64,000 nucleotides of DNA from JACADW01 sp963747985 (GTDB lineage Bacteria; Acidobacteriota; UBA6911): NCBI GenBank assembly GCA_963747985.1, contig CAVVHG010000005.1, forward strand, positions 186,001-250,000. The letters run 5' to 3'. Made by a program: the position numbers and the translations under genes. Numbering within the stretch: position 1 is the first letter of the stretch; each line of letters starts with the position of its first letter. Below, piece after piece: positions 16,357-25,428 of this stretch. The notes under the pieces are model-generated. The model worked only from the letters and a program-made list of their open reading frames with translations. It had not been told where the DNA came from and did no database searches.

Positions 16357-17754
16357 TTACTGGCGGCTTAGCTTCAGAGCCGTCGTCGTAACCCAGTACT
16401 TGGCGAGCATGTTGGGCTTCTCCCAGGCCGGCACGGACGAAGGATCCTTCAGGTACGAGAGGAACTTCTCCGTCACCTGGGCGAAATGCGCTTCATGCCC
16501 GACCCGGTACCTGTCCGGGATGTCGATGCGGAACTCCTTTCCGGCATCGCTTAGCCCGACGCCGACATAGTCCTTTTGCAGCTCGTCGATCCATCGCCGC
16601 AATGCTCGGGCCAGGCTCTCCTTGTCCGCCGGATCGTTCGGGATCACGTAAAGCTCGGGCCTGTACTTCTCCTCTTTACCCTGGCGAATTTCTATGCGGG
16701 AGCGACTTCCCCTGAACCAGGCGAAGTGAGTGTCGCCCGTACCCGGGGGCGCCTCGTACCTCCAAAGAACGTCAAGTTTCACGTGCACGCCCCGGAGCGC
16801 GTAAAAAACCTGGCCGTTGCAGTAGTAATCCAGTCTGGCGTCGTGCACATGAGGGAGCAAGTACGACGGGAAGTCGGCCTCGCCCGTAACCTTCTGAAAC
16901 TCCTCCTTCGTGAGGGCGGTCGGCCAGTGTTTCGCGGACTGGACCTGTACATCTTTTCGAAAATCGATCGGTTGATCGGGGAACAGTTCCCATTGCACCA
17001 TGTCAACCAGGTGCGTACCCACGTCGGGAACCGCCTCCCCCTGCTGATCGACGTCGAAAAACCACGCCGGCCTCCGGTTCGGCAAGCCCGCCACCATCTT
17101 GAGCAGATGGTGCACACTCTCCATGTAGACCGCCGGATCAGACGCGGAGCCCGGAAGTATGGTACCGAACACCGCGCCGTCACCGATCAGACGCTTCTGA
17201 AGGATGGTGGTGATTTCGTACCGTTCGGTCATGATGTCGTAGGCAACGAGCTTGTTCCCCGCCGCGGTATCGAGCGCCGATTCCAGTTTGGGGAAATCCG
17301 CCGGATCGATGATCCACGGCTTATCCGAGAGCACGTTCAGGCCGCCTTCGACGGATGCCTTGATCTTGTCGATCTTGCCCCGGTTCCTGCCCGAGGTCAC
17401 GACGACATTACCCGGCTTCTCCTTCAGCATCCGGCTCAGGGAGTCGGGGCCGGTATGGATCTCGAGCTGCCAGGAGGTCGGGTTATCCCTGCGCATGTTG
17501 AAGCCGACAATCCGGTTGAGGTGTTCGATAAGATCGGGGCCGAGCGGCGAATAGACATCAACGCGCGCCGCGACATTCGGATACATCTCCTTCTGCACCA
17601 GGGCAGCGTGGAAGTGGCCGGGATCGAGTGTCATGAAGTGGACTTCCATGGCGGCGCTCCCTCGTTCTGGTGACGGAATGGAAAGTGTGGTCCCGATGAA
17701 CATGCAGCCGAAAAGCAACGCTGCTACGGTGGCTGGAACGGTCCTGCTCGCCAT
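16357..17754 (-). CDS. Exported Gfo/Idh/MocA-type oxidoreductase
   Basis: This 465-aa protein has a signal peptide (VAALLFGCMFIGTTLS), a Rossmann-like N-terminal part, and an Oxidoreduct_C-like C-terminal domain with HLVDMVQWELFPDQPIDF and ERYEITTILQKRLIGDG. The canonical GxGxxG is replaced by TLDPGHFHAALV, and the sugar-binding region keeps SDKPWII and PDVGTHLVD. An excellent ribosome site (GGAGGAGG) supports the ATG at 17754. Family members bind NAD(P) and oxidise or epimerise sugars. The variant dinucleotide motif is typical of the subfamily with the putative oxidoreductase C-terminal domain. It probably works with the isomerase-like protein encoded downstream. Confidence 0.87.
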   Translation of the reverse strand: MASRTVPATVAALLFGCMFIGTTLSIPSPERGSAAMEVHFMTLDPGHFHAALVQKEMYPNVAARVDVYSPLGPDLIEHLNRIVGFNMRRDNPTSWQLEIHTGPDSLSRMLKEKPGNVVVTSGRNRGKIDKIKASVEGGLNVLSDKPWIIDPADFPKLESALDTAAGNKLVAYDIMTERYEITTILQKRLIGDGAVFGTILPGSASDPAVYMESVHHLLKMVAGLPNRRPAWFFDVDQQGEAVPDVGTHLVDMVQWELFPDQPIDFRKDVQVQSAKHWPTALTKEEFQKVTGEADFPSYLLPHVHDARLDYYCNGQVFYALRGVHVKLDVLWRYEAPPGTGDTHFAWFRGSRSRIEIRQGKEEKYRPELYVIPNDPADKESLARALRRWIDELQKDYVGVGLSDAGKEFRIDIPDRYRVGHEAHFAQVTEKFLSYLKDPSSVPAWEKPNMLAKYWVTTTALKLSRQ

Positions 17755-17863
17755 GGGCCTCCTCCAAGGAATGGACTGATACTATAATCGTTTGGCCCCG
17801 ATCAGGAGAGAAAAACCTCTTGGCTTCTGCGCAGCTTGTGTTTCGGTGGTGCCGCAGAGGGCG

Positions 17864-18244
17864 TCAGAACAGGCCGAGCTGAAGCCTGGCCGCCTCGGTC
17901 ATCATCTCCGGGTTCCAGGGTGGGTCCCAGACCAGTTCCGTCCGCGCCGAAGTCACACCCGGTATGGAAAGGACCTTGTACTCAACCTCAGGCGGGAGAG
18001 AGCCGGCCACGGGGCACATGGGGGAGGTAAGAGTCATGCGTACGACAACATCGCCGGCAGGGCTCACATCGATTCCATAGACCAGTCCCAGCTCGTAGAT
18101 GTTTACAGGGATCTCCGGGTCGTACACCGTGCGCAGCACCTCGATCACCTTCTCCTCGATGCTGCCTTCCGGCTGCCCTGGCGGCCGGGGCGGTTCAGGC
18201 CGATTCGCGGTCGCCTTGCGTTCGTTGCGGTTGAAGATCCCCAT
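17864..18244 (-). CDS. sufT: SUF-associated DUF59/MIP18 protein SufT
   Basis: This 126-aa protein has the DUF59 (MIP18) fold: VIEVLRTVYDPEIPVNIYELGLVY, then LTSPMCPVAGSLPPEV with the conserved functional cysteine, and a C-terminal WDPPWNPEMMTEAARLQLG. It is the last gene of the suf operon, 4 bp after sufU, and is expected to help mature Fe-S proteins. The ATG at 18244 is chosen because the reading frame upstream overlaps sufU and lacks similarity. Confidence 0.92.
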   Translation of the reverse strand: MGIFNRNERKATANRPEPPRPPGQPEGSIEEKVIEVLRTVYDPEIPVNIYELGLVYGIDVSPAGDVVVRMTLTSPMCPVAGSLPPEVEYKVLSIPGVTSARTELVWDPPWNPEMMTEAARLQLGLF

Positions 18245-18248
18245 TTTT

Positions 18249-18695
18249 CTACTCCGTGGCAACCCTCTCCAGGCTTCCCTGGAGGGCAGCGCGCAGCGTG
18301 TGCCATGCCAGGACCGCACACTTCACCCGGACAGGGTATTCGCGCACACCGGAGAAGACAGCCAGTTTGCCGAGACTGGCGGAATCCGGCGTGGACTTGC
18401 CGGTGACCAGATCGTGGAACTTCTCGAACAGCGCCTCCGACTCGGCTTCCGTCTTACCTTTGAGCATCTCTGTCATCAGGGACGCTGAAGCCGTGGAGAT
18501 GGCGCATCCGGACCCCTCGAAACCGGCATCACGGACGACGCCATCTTCGACCCTCAGATATAGCTGGATCTTGTCGCCGCACAGCGGATTGTAGCCTTCG
18601 GCGTGACGGTTGGCGTCTTCAAGCTTGTGGAAATTCCTCGGCCGTTTGTGGTGGTCCAGGATCACTTCCTGGTACAGTTCGCGCAGATCAGGCAT
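18249..18695 (-). CDS. sufU: Fe-S assembly sulfurtransferase/scaffold SufU
   Basis: This 148-aa NifU-N-like protein has the three conserved cysteines of SufU: NPLCGDKIQL (C-G-D), GSGCAISTASASLM and RVKCAVLAWHTL. Bacterial SufU binds zinc through such Cys/Asp ligands and accepts persulfide sulfur from SufS. The SufU-specific insertion after the second cysteine, absent from IscU, is present. Its start overlaps the sufS stop (TGATG at 18693-18697), so translation is coupled. Confidence 0.95.
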   Translation of the reverse strand: MPDLRELYQEVILDHHKRPRNFHKLEDANRHAEGYNPLCGDKIQLYLRVEDGVVRDAGFEGSGCAISTASASLMTEMLKGKTEAESEALFEKFHDLVTGKSTPDSASLGKLAVFSGVREYPVRVKCAVLAWHTLRAALQGSLERVATE

Positions 18696-19963
18696 CAGTT
18701 GAAGACCTCGGCCACCCTTCGGAGGCCGGCTGCCAGGGCATCGAGCTCCTCCCTGGTGTTATAAAGCGCCAAAGAGGCACGCGCCGTCGCCGGGATCCGG
18801 AAGAAGTCCATCACCGGCTGCGCACAGTGGTGCCCGGTGCGAATGGCGATCCCTTCCTGATCCAGGATGGTTCCGACATCGTGAGGGTGCACTCCCTCCA
18901 GGGTGAAAGAGAGTACGCTCGTCTTTCCCGGCGCCGTCCCGATGATCCGGACTCCAGGCACGGCCTGGAGCACCTCCGTTCCATAGTCCAGGAGCGCGCG
19001 TTCATACTCCGCAATCCGGTCGACTCCGAGGGACTCGAGGTAGTCGACGGCCGCACCAAGGCCGATTACGCCGGCTATATCCGGGGTCCCGGCTTCAAAC
19101 TTGTGCGGCAGCTTCGCATAGATCGTCTTTTCGAACGTGACGGATGTGATCATGTCTCCGCCACCCTGGTAAGGGGGCATGGATTCCAGCAGCCTCTCCT
19201 TACCGTAAAGGACGCCCACGCCGGTCGGCCCGTACATCTTGTGCCCCGAGAAGGCATAGAAGTCACAGTCGAGCGCCTGGACATCGACTCGCAAGTGTTG
19301 CACAGCCTGCGCGCCATCGATGAGAACAGGGGTGCCATTCCTGTGAGCCACCTCCACAATATGCCTGACAGGATTCACGGTCCCGAGGGCGTTGGACACG
19401 TGCGTCACCGCCACAAGGCTGGTACGCGGATTCAGGAGCTTTTCGTACTCCTCGACGAGCAGCTCGCCCCCGACATTGATGGGAACGACGCGCAGCCGCG
19501 CGCCTCGTTCCTCGCAGAGCACCTGCCAGGGCACGATGTTGGAATGGTGCTCCATGCCGGTGATCAGGATTTCATCGCCCGGCTTCACGTGCGCCTTGCC
19601 GAACGAACTGGCCACCAGGTTGATCGCTTCAGTTGCGCCCCGGACAAAGACGATTTCCCTGTCATCGCGGGCATTGATGAAACGACGGAGCCTGCCGCGC
19701 GCACTCTCGTACTGGGCGGTGGCGCGCTCGCTGAGGAGGTGAACGCCGCGGTGCACGTTGGAGCAGCCGGAGGTGTAGAACTGCATGATGGCGTCGATCA
19801 CCTGCCGCGGCTTCTGAGTCGTGGCCGCATTGTCCAGGTAGACGAGCCTCCTGTCGTGAACCTTCTCCCCGAGGAGGGGAAAATCCCGGCGGACACGTTC
19901 CACGTCAAACGAGAGGTCGTTGCCAGCAAATCCCCTCGACGTGATTTCTTCAGTGCTCTTCAT
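18695..19963 (-). CDS. sufS: Cysteine desulfurase SufS
   Basis: This 422-aa PLP enzyme is a class II desulfurase: YLDNAATTQKP at the start, FSGHKMYGPTGVG with the PLP lysine, and RTGHHCAQPVMDFF with the persulfide-forming cysteine. It converts cysteine to alanine plus sulfur for cluster assembly. The ATG at 19963 overlaps the sufD stop as ATGA (19960-19963) and is preferred over an in-frame codon at 20020 that lies inside sufD. Confidence 0.97.
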   Translation of the reverse strand: MKSTEEITSRGFAGNDLSFDVERVRRDFPLLGEKVHDRRLVYLDNAATTQKPRQVIDAIMQFYTSGCSNVHRGVHLLSERATAQYESARGRLRRFINARDDREIVFVRGATEAINLVASSFGKAHVKPGDEILITGMEHHSNIVPWQVLCEERGARLRVVPINVGGELLVEEYEKLLNPRTSLVAVTHVSNALGTVNPVRHIVEVAHRNGTPVLIDGAQAVQHLRVDVQALDCDFYAFSGHKMYGPTGVGVLYGKERLLESMPPYQGGGDMITSVTFEKTIYAKLPHKFEAGTPDIAGVIGLGAAVDYLESLGVDRIAEYERALLDYGTEVLQAVPGVRIIGTAPGKTSVLSFTLEGVHPHDVGTILDQEGIAIRTGHHCAQPVMDFFRIPATARASLALYNTREELDALAAGLRRVAEVFN

Positions 19964-21297
19964 ATTCTCAGTTTCGCCACCCGGGACAGCCGGGTCAGGA
20001 GGATCAGGTCGATCTGACACTGGATGGGCTTGAATTTCACCGAACCCAGTATGTCGCTCGCAAACGCATAGGTCAGCAACGTCCTCGCCGCTTCAGCACC
20101 GATCCCGCGTGACCTCGTATAGAACAGTTCCTCTTCGTCAAGGTGGCCGATCGTGGCCCCGTGCGTGCATTTGACGTCATCGGCGAAGATTTGCAGTTCC
20201 GGCGCCGTGTTGGACAAAGCCTCTTCAGAAAGCAACAGGTTCTTGTTGGTCTGCCTGGCGTTTGTCTTCTGGGCGTCCTTTCTCACGACAATCTTGCCGC
20301 TGAAGACGCTCCTCGACTGATCATCGAGTATGCCCTTGTACAGTTCCCGGCTGTCGCAGTGCGGTCGGGCATGGTCGATGCAGGTGTGGTTATCCACCAG
20401 TTGGCGGCCTCGGGTCACATAGAGTCCGTTAAGTGTGCTGTCGCATCCCTCGCCGTTCATTACCGTGTTCAGATCGTTGCGCACCAGCGCGCCGCCGAGG
20501 GAGATGGAATGCGAGTAGAGGCGGCTGCTCCGCTCCTGCAATACCTGCAGCGTCCCGACATGGAATGAGTCCTCGCTCTCTCTCTGCAGCTTGTAGTGAT
20601 CCAGCGAAGCGTTGCTGCCGAGCGCAACCTCCGTGACCGCGTCGGTAAGGTAGGCACCGCGATCGAGTCCGCCGTAACTCTCCACAATACTCGCCTGGCT
20701 GTCGTCCCCGACAACGATGAGGTTCCGCGGATACGACACCGACGCCTCTCCGCGCGAACTGGAAAGAAAGACCAGGTGCAGGACCCGGTCCACGACCGTC
20801 CCGCGCGGGATGTACACGAAGGCACCCTCAGCGAGAAACGCCGTATTGAGGGCAACGAACGGGTTGTCTTGAAACGAAGCGAGCCGCGCCAGATGCGGCT
20901 CGATCAGTTCGCGCTCAGCCTCAAGCGCCGCCGCGAGGTTTTGCACACGCGTTCCGGCAGGGAGAGCATCGGCGCTGGAAAGTTCCTCGGAGTGCCGCCC
21001 GTTGATGAAGACGAGCCGGCAGGAATCGTCCTCACCGAACGTGAAGCTGCCCAGTTCCGACGCAGTGAACCCGTCGAATTCGTGCACGGCGGGCCTGAAA
21101 GGGACCTTCGCGATCGGCGCCACATTCGTGTGTCTCCAACCTTCGTCCCGCGTGGTCGGAAACCCCAGGCGTTCGAAGCGACTGATCGCATCTTCACGCA
21201 GCGGCCGCAGCCACGGATGCCGCCTCCCCGCATCGCTCCTGTCGAACTGTTGGTAGCTCGACAGGTATGTTTGTCTCGTGTCAGCACTCTCCGGCAT
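19960..21297 (-). CDS. sufD: Fe-S cluster assembly protein SufD
   Basis: This 445-aa beta-helix protein of the SufB/SufD family has the N-terminal helical part (WLRPLREDAISRFERLGFPTTRDEGWRHTN), the central beta-helix (GTVVDRVLHLVF, LVDNHTCIDHARPHCDSRELYKGIL) and the conserved end (ADDVKCTHGATIGHLDEEELFYTRSRGI). With SufB and SufC it forms the scaffold complex. It starts 21 bp after the sufC stop and is coupled to sufS by ATGA. Confidence 0.96.
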   Translation of the reverse strand: MPESADTRQTYLSSYQQFDRSDAGRRHPWLRPLREDAISRFERLGFPTTRDEGWRHTNVAPIAKVPFRPAVHEFDGFTASELGSFTFGEDDSCRLVFINGRHSEELSSADALPAGTRVQNLAAALEAERELIEPHLARLASFQDNPFVALNTAFLAEGAFVYIPRGTVVDRVLHLVFLSSSRGEASVSYPRNLIVVGDDSQASIVESYGGLDRGAYLTDAVTEVALGSNASLDHYKLQRESEDSFHVGTLQVLQERSSRLYSHSISLGGALVRNDLNTVMNGEGCDSTLNGLYVTRGRQLVDNHTCIDHARPHCDSRELYKGILDDQSRSVFSGKIVVRKDAQKTNARQTNKNLLLSEEALSNTAPELQIFADDVKCTHGATIGHLDEEELFYTRSRGIGAEAARTLLTYAFASDILGSVKFKPIQCQIDLILLTRLSRVAKLRI

Positions 21298-21318
21298 TTC
21301 GCGTCGCCCTCCGGCGCA

Positions 21319-22080
<762 letters not shown>

Positions 22081-22199
22081 CCTCTATCTCCAGTTCTGCT
22101 GCCTGACCCAACCCTCGGCAAGAGAGAATGGCAATCCGGGGGAATCATGAAACGTAAGTGATAAATGCCGGACCTGTGCGTGCCGTCCGTGTTTCCTTC

Positions 22200-23645
22200 T
22201 CACCCGACACTCCCCTCAAGGCTCACACCCAGGAGTTTCTGGGCTTCCACCGCGAACTCCATGGGCAGCTCATGAAAAACCTCCTTGCAGAATCCGTTCA
22301 CGATCATCGAAACAGCCGCCTCCGCGGGTATCCCGCGCTGCTGGCAATAGAAAATCTGGTCCTCCCCGATTTTCGAAGTGGAGGCCTCATGCTCCATGAT
22401 GGCGGTCGAGTTCCTCACCTCGATGAGGGGAAAGGTGTGCGCGCCGCACTTGTCCCCGAGGAGAAGCGAATCGCAGCGGGAATAGTTCCTGGCCTGCTCC
22501 GCCCCCTTGAGGATCTTTACCATGCCGCGGTAGGTGTTCTGCCCGTGGCCTGCCGAGATCCCCTTCGATACGATCGTGCTCCGCGTGTTCCTCCCGATGT
22601 GGATCATCTTGGTCCCGGTGTCGGCCTGCTGGTAATTGTTCGTCAGCGCCACGGAGTGGAACTCGCCCACCGAGTTATCTCCCATGAGTATGCAACTGGG
22701 ATATTTCCAGGTGATCGCCGACCCGGTCTCGACCTGGGTCCATGAGATTTTGGAGTTGACGCCCAGGCACTTGCCGCGTTTCGTCACAAAATTGTAAATT
22801 CCGCCCTTCCCTTCCTTGTCTCCGGGATACCAGTTCTGCACCGTGGAATACTTGACCTGCGCGTTGTCGAGAGCGACCAGCTCCACGACAGCGGCGTGCA
22901 GCTGGTTCTCGTCCCGGATCGGGGCCGTGCATCCCTCGAGGTAGCTGACGTAGCTTCCTTCCTCGGCGATGATGAGCGTCCGCTCAAACTGCCCCGTCGC
23001 AGCCGCGTTGATGCGGAAATAGGTGGAGAGCTCCATCGGGCAGCGGACACCCTTCGGTATGAAGCAGAACGAGCCGTCCGAAAAGACGGCCGAGTTCAAC
23101 GCGGCGAAGAAATTGTCCGTATAGGGTACGACGCTCCCCAGGTACTGCCGGACGAGATCAGGATGTTCGCGCACCGCTTCGGAGAACGCGCAGAAAATGA
23201 TGCCCATCTCCGCCAGCCTGGCCTTGAAAGTGGTCGCCACGGAGATGCTGTCAAAGACGGCGTCCACTGCCACGCCTGCCAGGATCTCGCGCTCCTTCAG
23301 CGGGATGCCGAGCTTCTCGTAAGTGGCGAGCAGAGCCGGATCCACCTCGTCGATACTCTTGGGCTTCGCCTTCACCTTCGGGGCCGAGTAGTAAATGATC
23401 GCCTGGTAGTCGATCGGGGGATAGTGGACGTTGGCCCACTTGGGCTCCTCCATGGTCAGCCAGTTCCGATAAGCCTTCAGCCGCCACTCGAGCATGAACT
23501 CGGGCTCGTTCTTCTTCGTCGAGATCAATCGGATGACGTCTTCGTTCAGGCCGCGAGGGACAGTATCCGTCTCGATGTCGGTGACGAATCCGTACTTGTA
23601 GTCCTGAGCGGTGATCTCCCGGAGTTGATTAACTGCGCTGCTCAT
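22200..23645 (-). CDS. sufB: Fe-S cluster assembly protein SufB
   Basis: This 481-aa beta-helix scaffold protein has YKYGFVTDIETDTVPRGL near the N-terminus, the PKGVRCPMELSTYFRIN strand, and the C-terminal FYCQQRGIPAEAAVSMIVNGF. The ATG at 23645 follows GTGGGGG in good register; a TTG at 23660 is less likely. The start lies inside the 3' end of the rrf2 gene (17-bp overlap), so regulator and scaffold are coupled. About 120 bp separates it from sufC. Confidence 0.96.
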   Translation of the reverse strand: MSSAVNQLREITAQDYKYGFVTDIETDTVPRGLNEDVIRLISTKKNEPEFMLEWRLKAYRNWLTMEEPKWANVHYPPIDYQAIIYYSAPKVKAKPKSIDEVDPALLATYEKLGIPLKEREILAGVAVDAVFDSISVATTFKARLAEMGIIFCAFSEAVREHPDLVRQYLGSVVPYTDNFFAALNSAVFSDGSFCFIPKGVRCPMELSTYFRINAAATGQFERTLIIAEEGSYVSYLEGCTAPIRDENQLHAAVVELVALDNAQVKYSTVQNWYPGDKEGKGGIYNFVTKRGKCLGVNSKISWTQVETGSAITWKYPSCILMGDNSVGEFHSVALTNNYQQADTGTKMIHIGRNTRSTIVSKGISAGHGQNTYRGMVKILKGAEQARNYSRCDSLLLGDKCGAHTFPLIEVRNSTAIMEHEASTSKIGEDQIFYCQQRGIPAEAAVSMIVNGFCKEVFHELPMEFAVEAQKLLGVSLEGSVG

Positions 23646-24129
23646 AGGCCCCCACAGCAAAGTTCGTTCCCGTACCTGCCTTCGCTCCCGTACCCGTATC
23701 AGTCAGCGTAACCAACTGGTGCCTCAATGGTTGAGTCATCTCCGCCAGAGTGATCTTCTCCAGGGCGCCGTGGATCGCCTGGTTGATCATGAACCAGTTC
23801 GTTCGCACCGGACACTTGGTCTCGATGTCGCAATCACCGCGTATCTTGTCCGTGCACTGGGTAACGGCGATGGGCCCCTCCAGAGCGCGAATAATCTGCG
23901 CAACCGTGATCTGCTCCGGGCGACGCGCCAGACCGTACCCTCCCTTGGTCCCCCGCTGTGAAACCAGAAGGCCGCCGCGAACCAACTGCTTCAGAATCTT
24001 GCTCACCATCGGCAGCGGGAGGCGAGCTTCGCTCGCGATATCACGCGCATTGTGGGTGGCACCGCCGCGGCTGGCGACGTATGTCATCATCACAATCCCG
24101 TAATCTGCCAGTTTCGTCACTCGAAGCAT
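23629..24129 (-). CDS. Rrf2-family Fe-S sensing repressor of the suf operon
   Basis: This 166-aa winged-helix protein starts MLRVTKLADYGIVMMTYV, typical of Rrf2/IscR/SufR. HTH residues are at about 25-60 (ARDIASEARLPLPMVSKILKQL), and a three-cysteine patch C-x7-C-x5-C (CTDKIRGDCDIETKC) can hold an Fe-S cluster. It is the first gene of the suf operon and probably represses it when clusters are plentiful. The ATG at 24129 is preferred. The last 25 residues are low-complexity (TDTGTGAKAGTGTN), coded by a 6-bp periodic tract near 23665-23700, a tail not usual in this family. Confidence 0.93.
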   Translation of the reverse strand: MLRVTKLADYGIVMMTYVASRGGATHNARDIASEARLPLPMVSKILKQLVRGGLLVSQRGTKGGYGLARRPEQITVAQIIRALEGPIAVTQCTDKIRGDCDIETKCPVRTNWFMINQAIHGALEKITLAEMTQPLRHQLVTLTDTGTGAKAGTGTNFAVGAYEQRS

Positions 24130-24180
24130 GCCGCAACCCCTGGATCGATACAGTACCAAAACGGTCCGGAATCTCTGTAA

Positions 24181-24211
24181 AGAGTAACAAGCGGTTGACG
24201 GGCTGTCAACC
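24181..24211 (-). promoter_or_regulatory. suf operon promoter with perfect inverted repeat over the -35
   Basis: On the minus strand TTGACA (24204-24209), a 17-bp spacer and TACTCT (24181-24186) form a near-consensus sigma-70 promoter about 50 bp before rrf2. A perfect 7-bp inverted repeat, GGTTGAC (24193-24199) and GTCAACC (24205-24211), covers the -35 and part of the spacer, as expected for a repressor operator. The autoregulator Rrf2 protein is the obvious candidate. The rest of this 260-bp divergent region shows only a weak TTGCCA-17-AAGAAT candidate for trpS (24333-24361). Confidence 0.65.
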
Positions 24212-24389
24212 ATTGGGCGATCGTTTGTAAGTGGCTAACGGGAAAGCGGTTGAGAGCATCGTTCGTGGCTCTGATCAGCCGCGGATCCGCTCCTGATGAG
24301 CGCGTGGCACACCGAGAGGCGCAAAATATGCTATTGCCAACGGCTCTTCGACCCGCAAGAATGTATCCTTTTTGAGAGGTGATCCGGCG

Positions 24390-25403
24390 ATGTCTGAAAC
24401 GTCTGCAGCAAAGAGGCTGAACGTGCTGTCCGGGATCCAGCCGTCGGGCAACCTGCACCTCGGCAACTATTTCGGGGCGGTCCAGCAGTATCTCGAGTTC
24501 ATAGAGCTGGGGCACGACTGTTACTACTTCCTGGCCAACTATCACGCCCTGACATCGTTGCGCGACCGCGCGAGGCTGCTCGAACTGACGCGAAGTACCG
24601 CCATGGACTACGTGGCTCTGGGTCTCGACCCCAGCCGGTGCTCGATCTACCTTCAGAGCGACCTGCCTGAGGTGTGCGAGCTGCAGTGGATTCTCACCAC
24701 GGTAACCCCGATGGGCCTCCTTGAACGCTGCGTCGCATACAAGGACAAGGTCACGCAGGGAATCCCCGCGGACCATGGCCTCTTCGCCTACCCTGTTCTC
24801 CAGGCTGCGGACATCCTGATTGTCCGCGCCGACCGCGTACCGGTCGGACAGGATCAGAAACAGCACATCGAGGTCACGCGTGACATCGCCCAGTACTTCA
24901 ACAGTTCCTACGGTGAGGTGCTAAAGCTTCCGGATCCCTACATACCCGAGCACGTAGCCGTTGTCCCGGGGCGCGACGGACGCAAGATGTCCAAGTCCTA
25001 CAACAACACCATCGAGTTGTTCGCTCCCGACGAGGAAGTGCGGCGACAGGTTTACTCGATCGTGACAGATTCGGCGACCGTCGCAGAGCCGAAGGATCCG
25101 GGCACGAGTGTCATCTACTCGATCCTCAAGCTATTCTGCACCCGCGAAGAGAGCGAATCCTGGGCCGACCGGTTCCGCAGCGGCGGGATGGGATACCGGG
25201 AAGTCAAACAGGCCATCTACGAGAAGTTCATGCAGCGGTTTGGCACAGCCCGGCAGAAGCGCCGGGAACTCGAGAAGGAGCCGGACTACATCGCGGAGGC
25301 TTTGAGGCGGGGAGTGGAGAAGGCGCGCGCCATCGGAGCTCCTCTCGTCAAGGAAGTCCGCAACGCCGCCGGCATCGTCGATGCAGCCAGCCTGGTGTCC
25401 TGA
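24390..25403 (+). CDS. trpS: Tryptophanyl-tRNA synthetase
   Basis: This 337-aa class I aminoacyl-tRNA synthetase has the HIGH-like motif PSGNLHLGNYFGA and the KMSKS motif GRKMSKSYNNTI, with the TrpRS-specific ILTTVTPMGLLERC. It charges tRNA-Trp. The ATG at 24390 follows GAGAGGTGAT at 24374-24383 with good spacing; a TTG at 24372 would sit inside that ribosome site. It converges with the aminopeptidase gene 25 bp downstream. Confidence 0.97.
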   Translation: MSETSAAKRLNVLSGIQPSGNLHLGNYFGAVQQYLEFIELGHDCYYFLANYHALTSLRDRARLLELTRSTAMDYVALGLDPSRCSIYLQSDLPEVCELQWILTTVTPMGLLERCVAYKDKVTQGIPADHGLFAYPVLQAADILIVRADRVPVGQDQKQHIEVTRDIAQYFNSSYGEVLKLPDPYIPEHVAVVPGRDGRKMSKSYNNTIELFAPDEEVRRQVYSIVTDSATVAEPKDPGTSVIYSILKLFCTREESESWADRFRSGGMGYREVKQAIYEKFMQRFGTARQKRRELEKEPDYIAEALRRGVEKARAIGAPLVKEVRNAAGIVDAASLVS

Positions 25404-25428
25404 TAGCTGATGGCTGAAACCTGACTGC

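Noticed and set aside
25404..25428. Rho-independent terminator between trpS and the aminopeptidase gene
   Set aside because: Only 25 bp separate the two convergent stops and there is no stem plus T tract.
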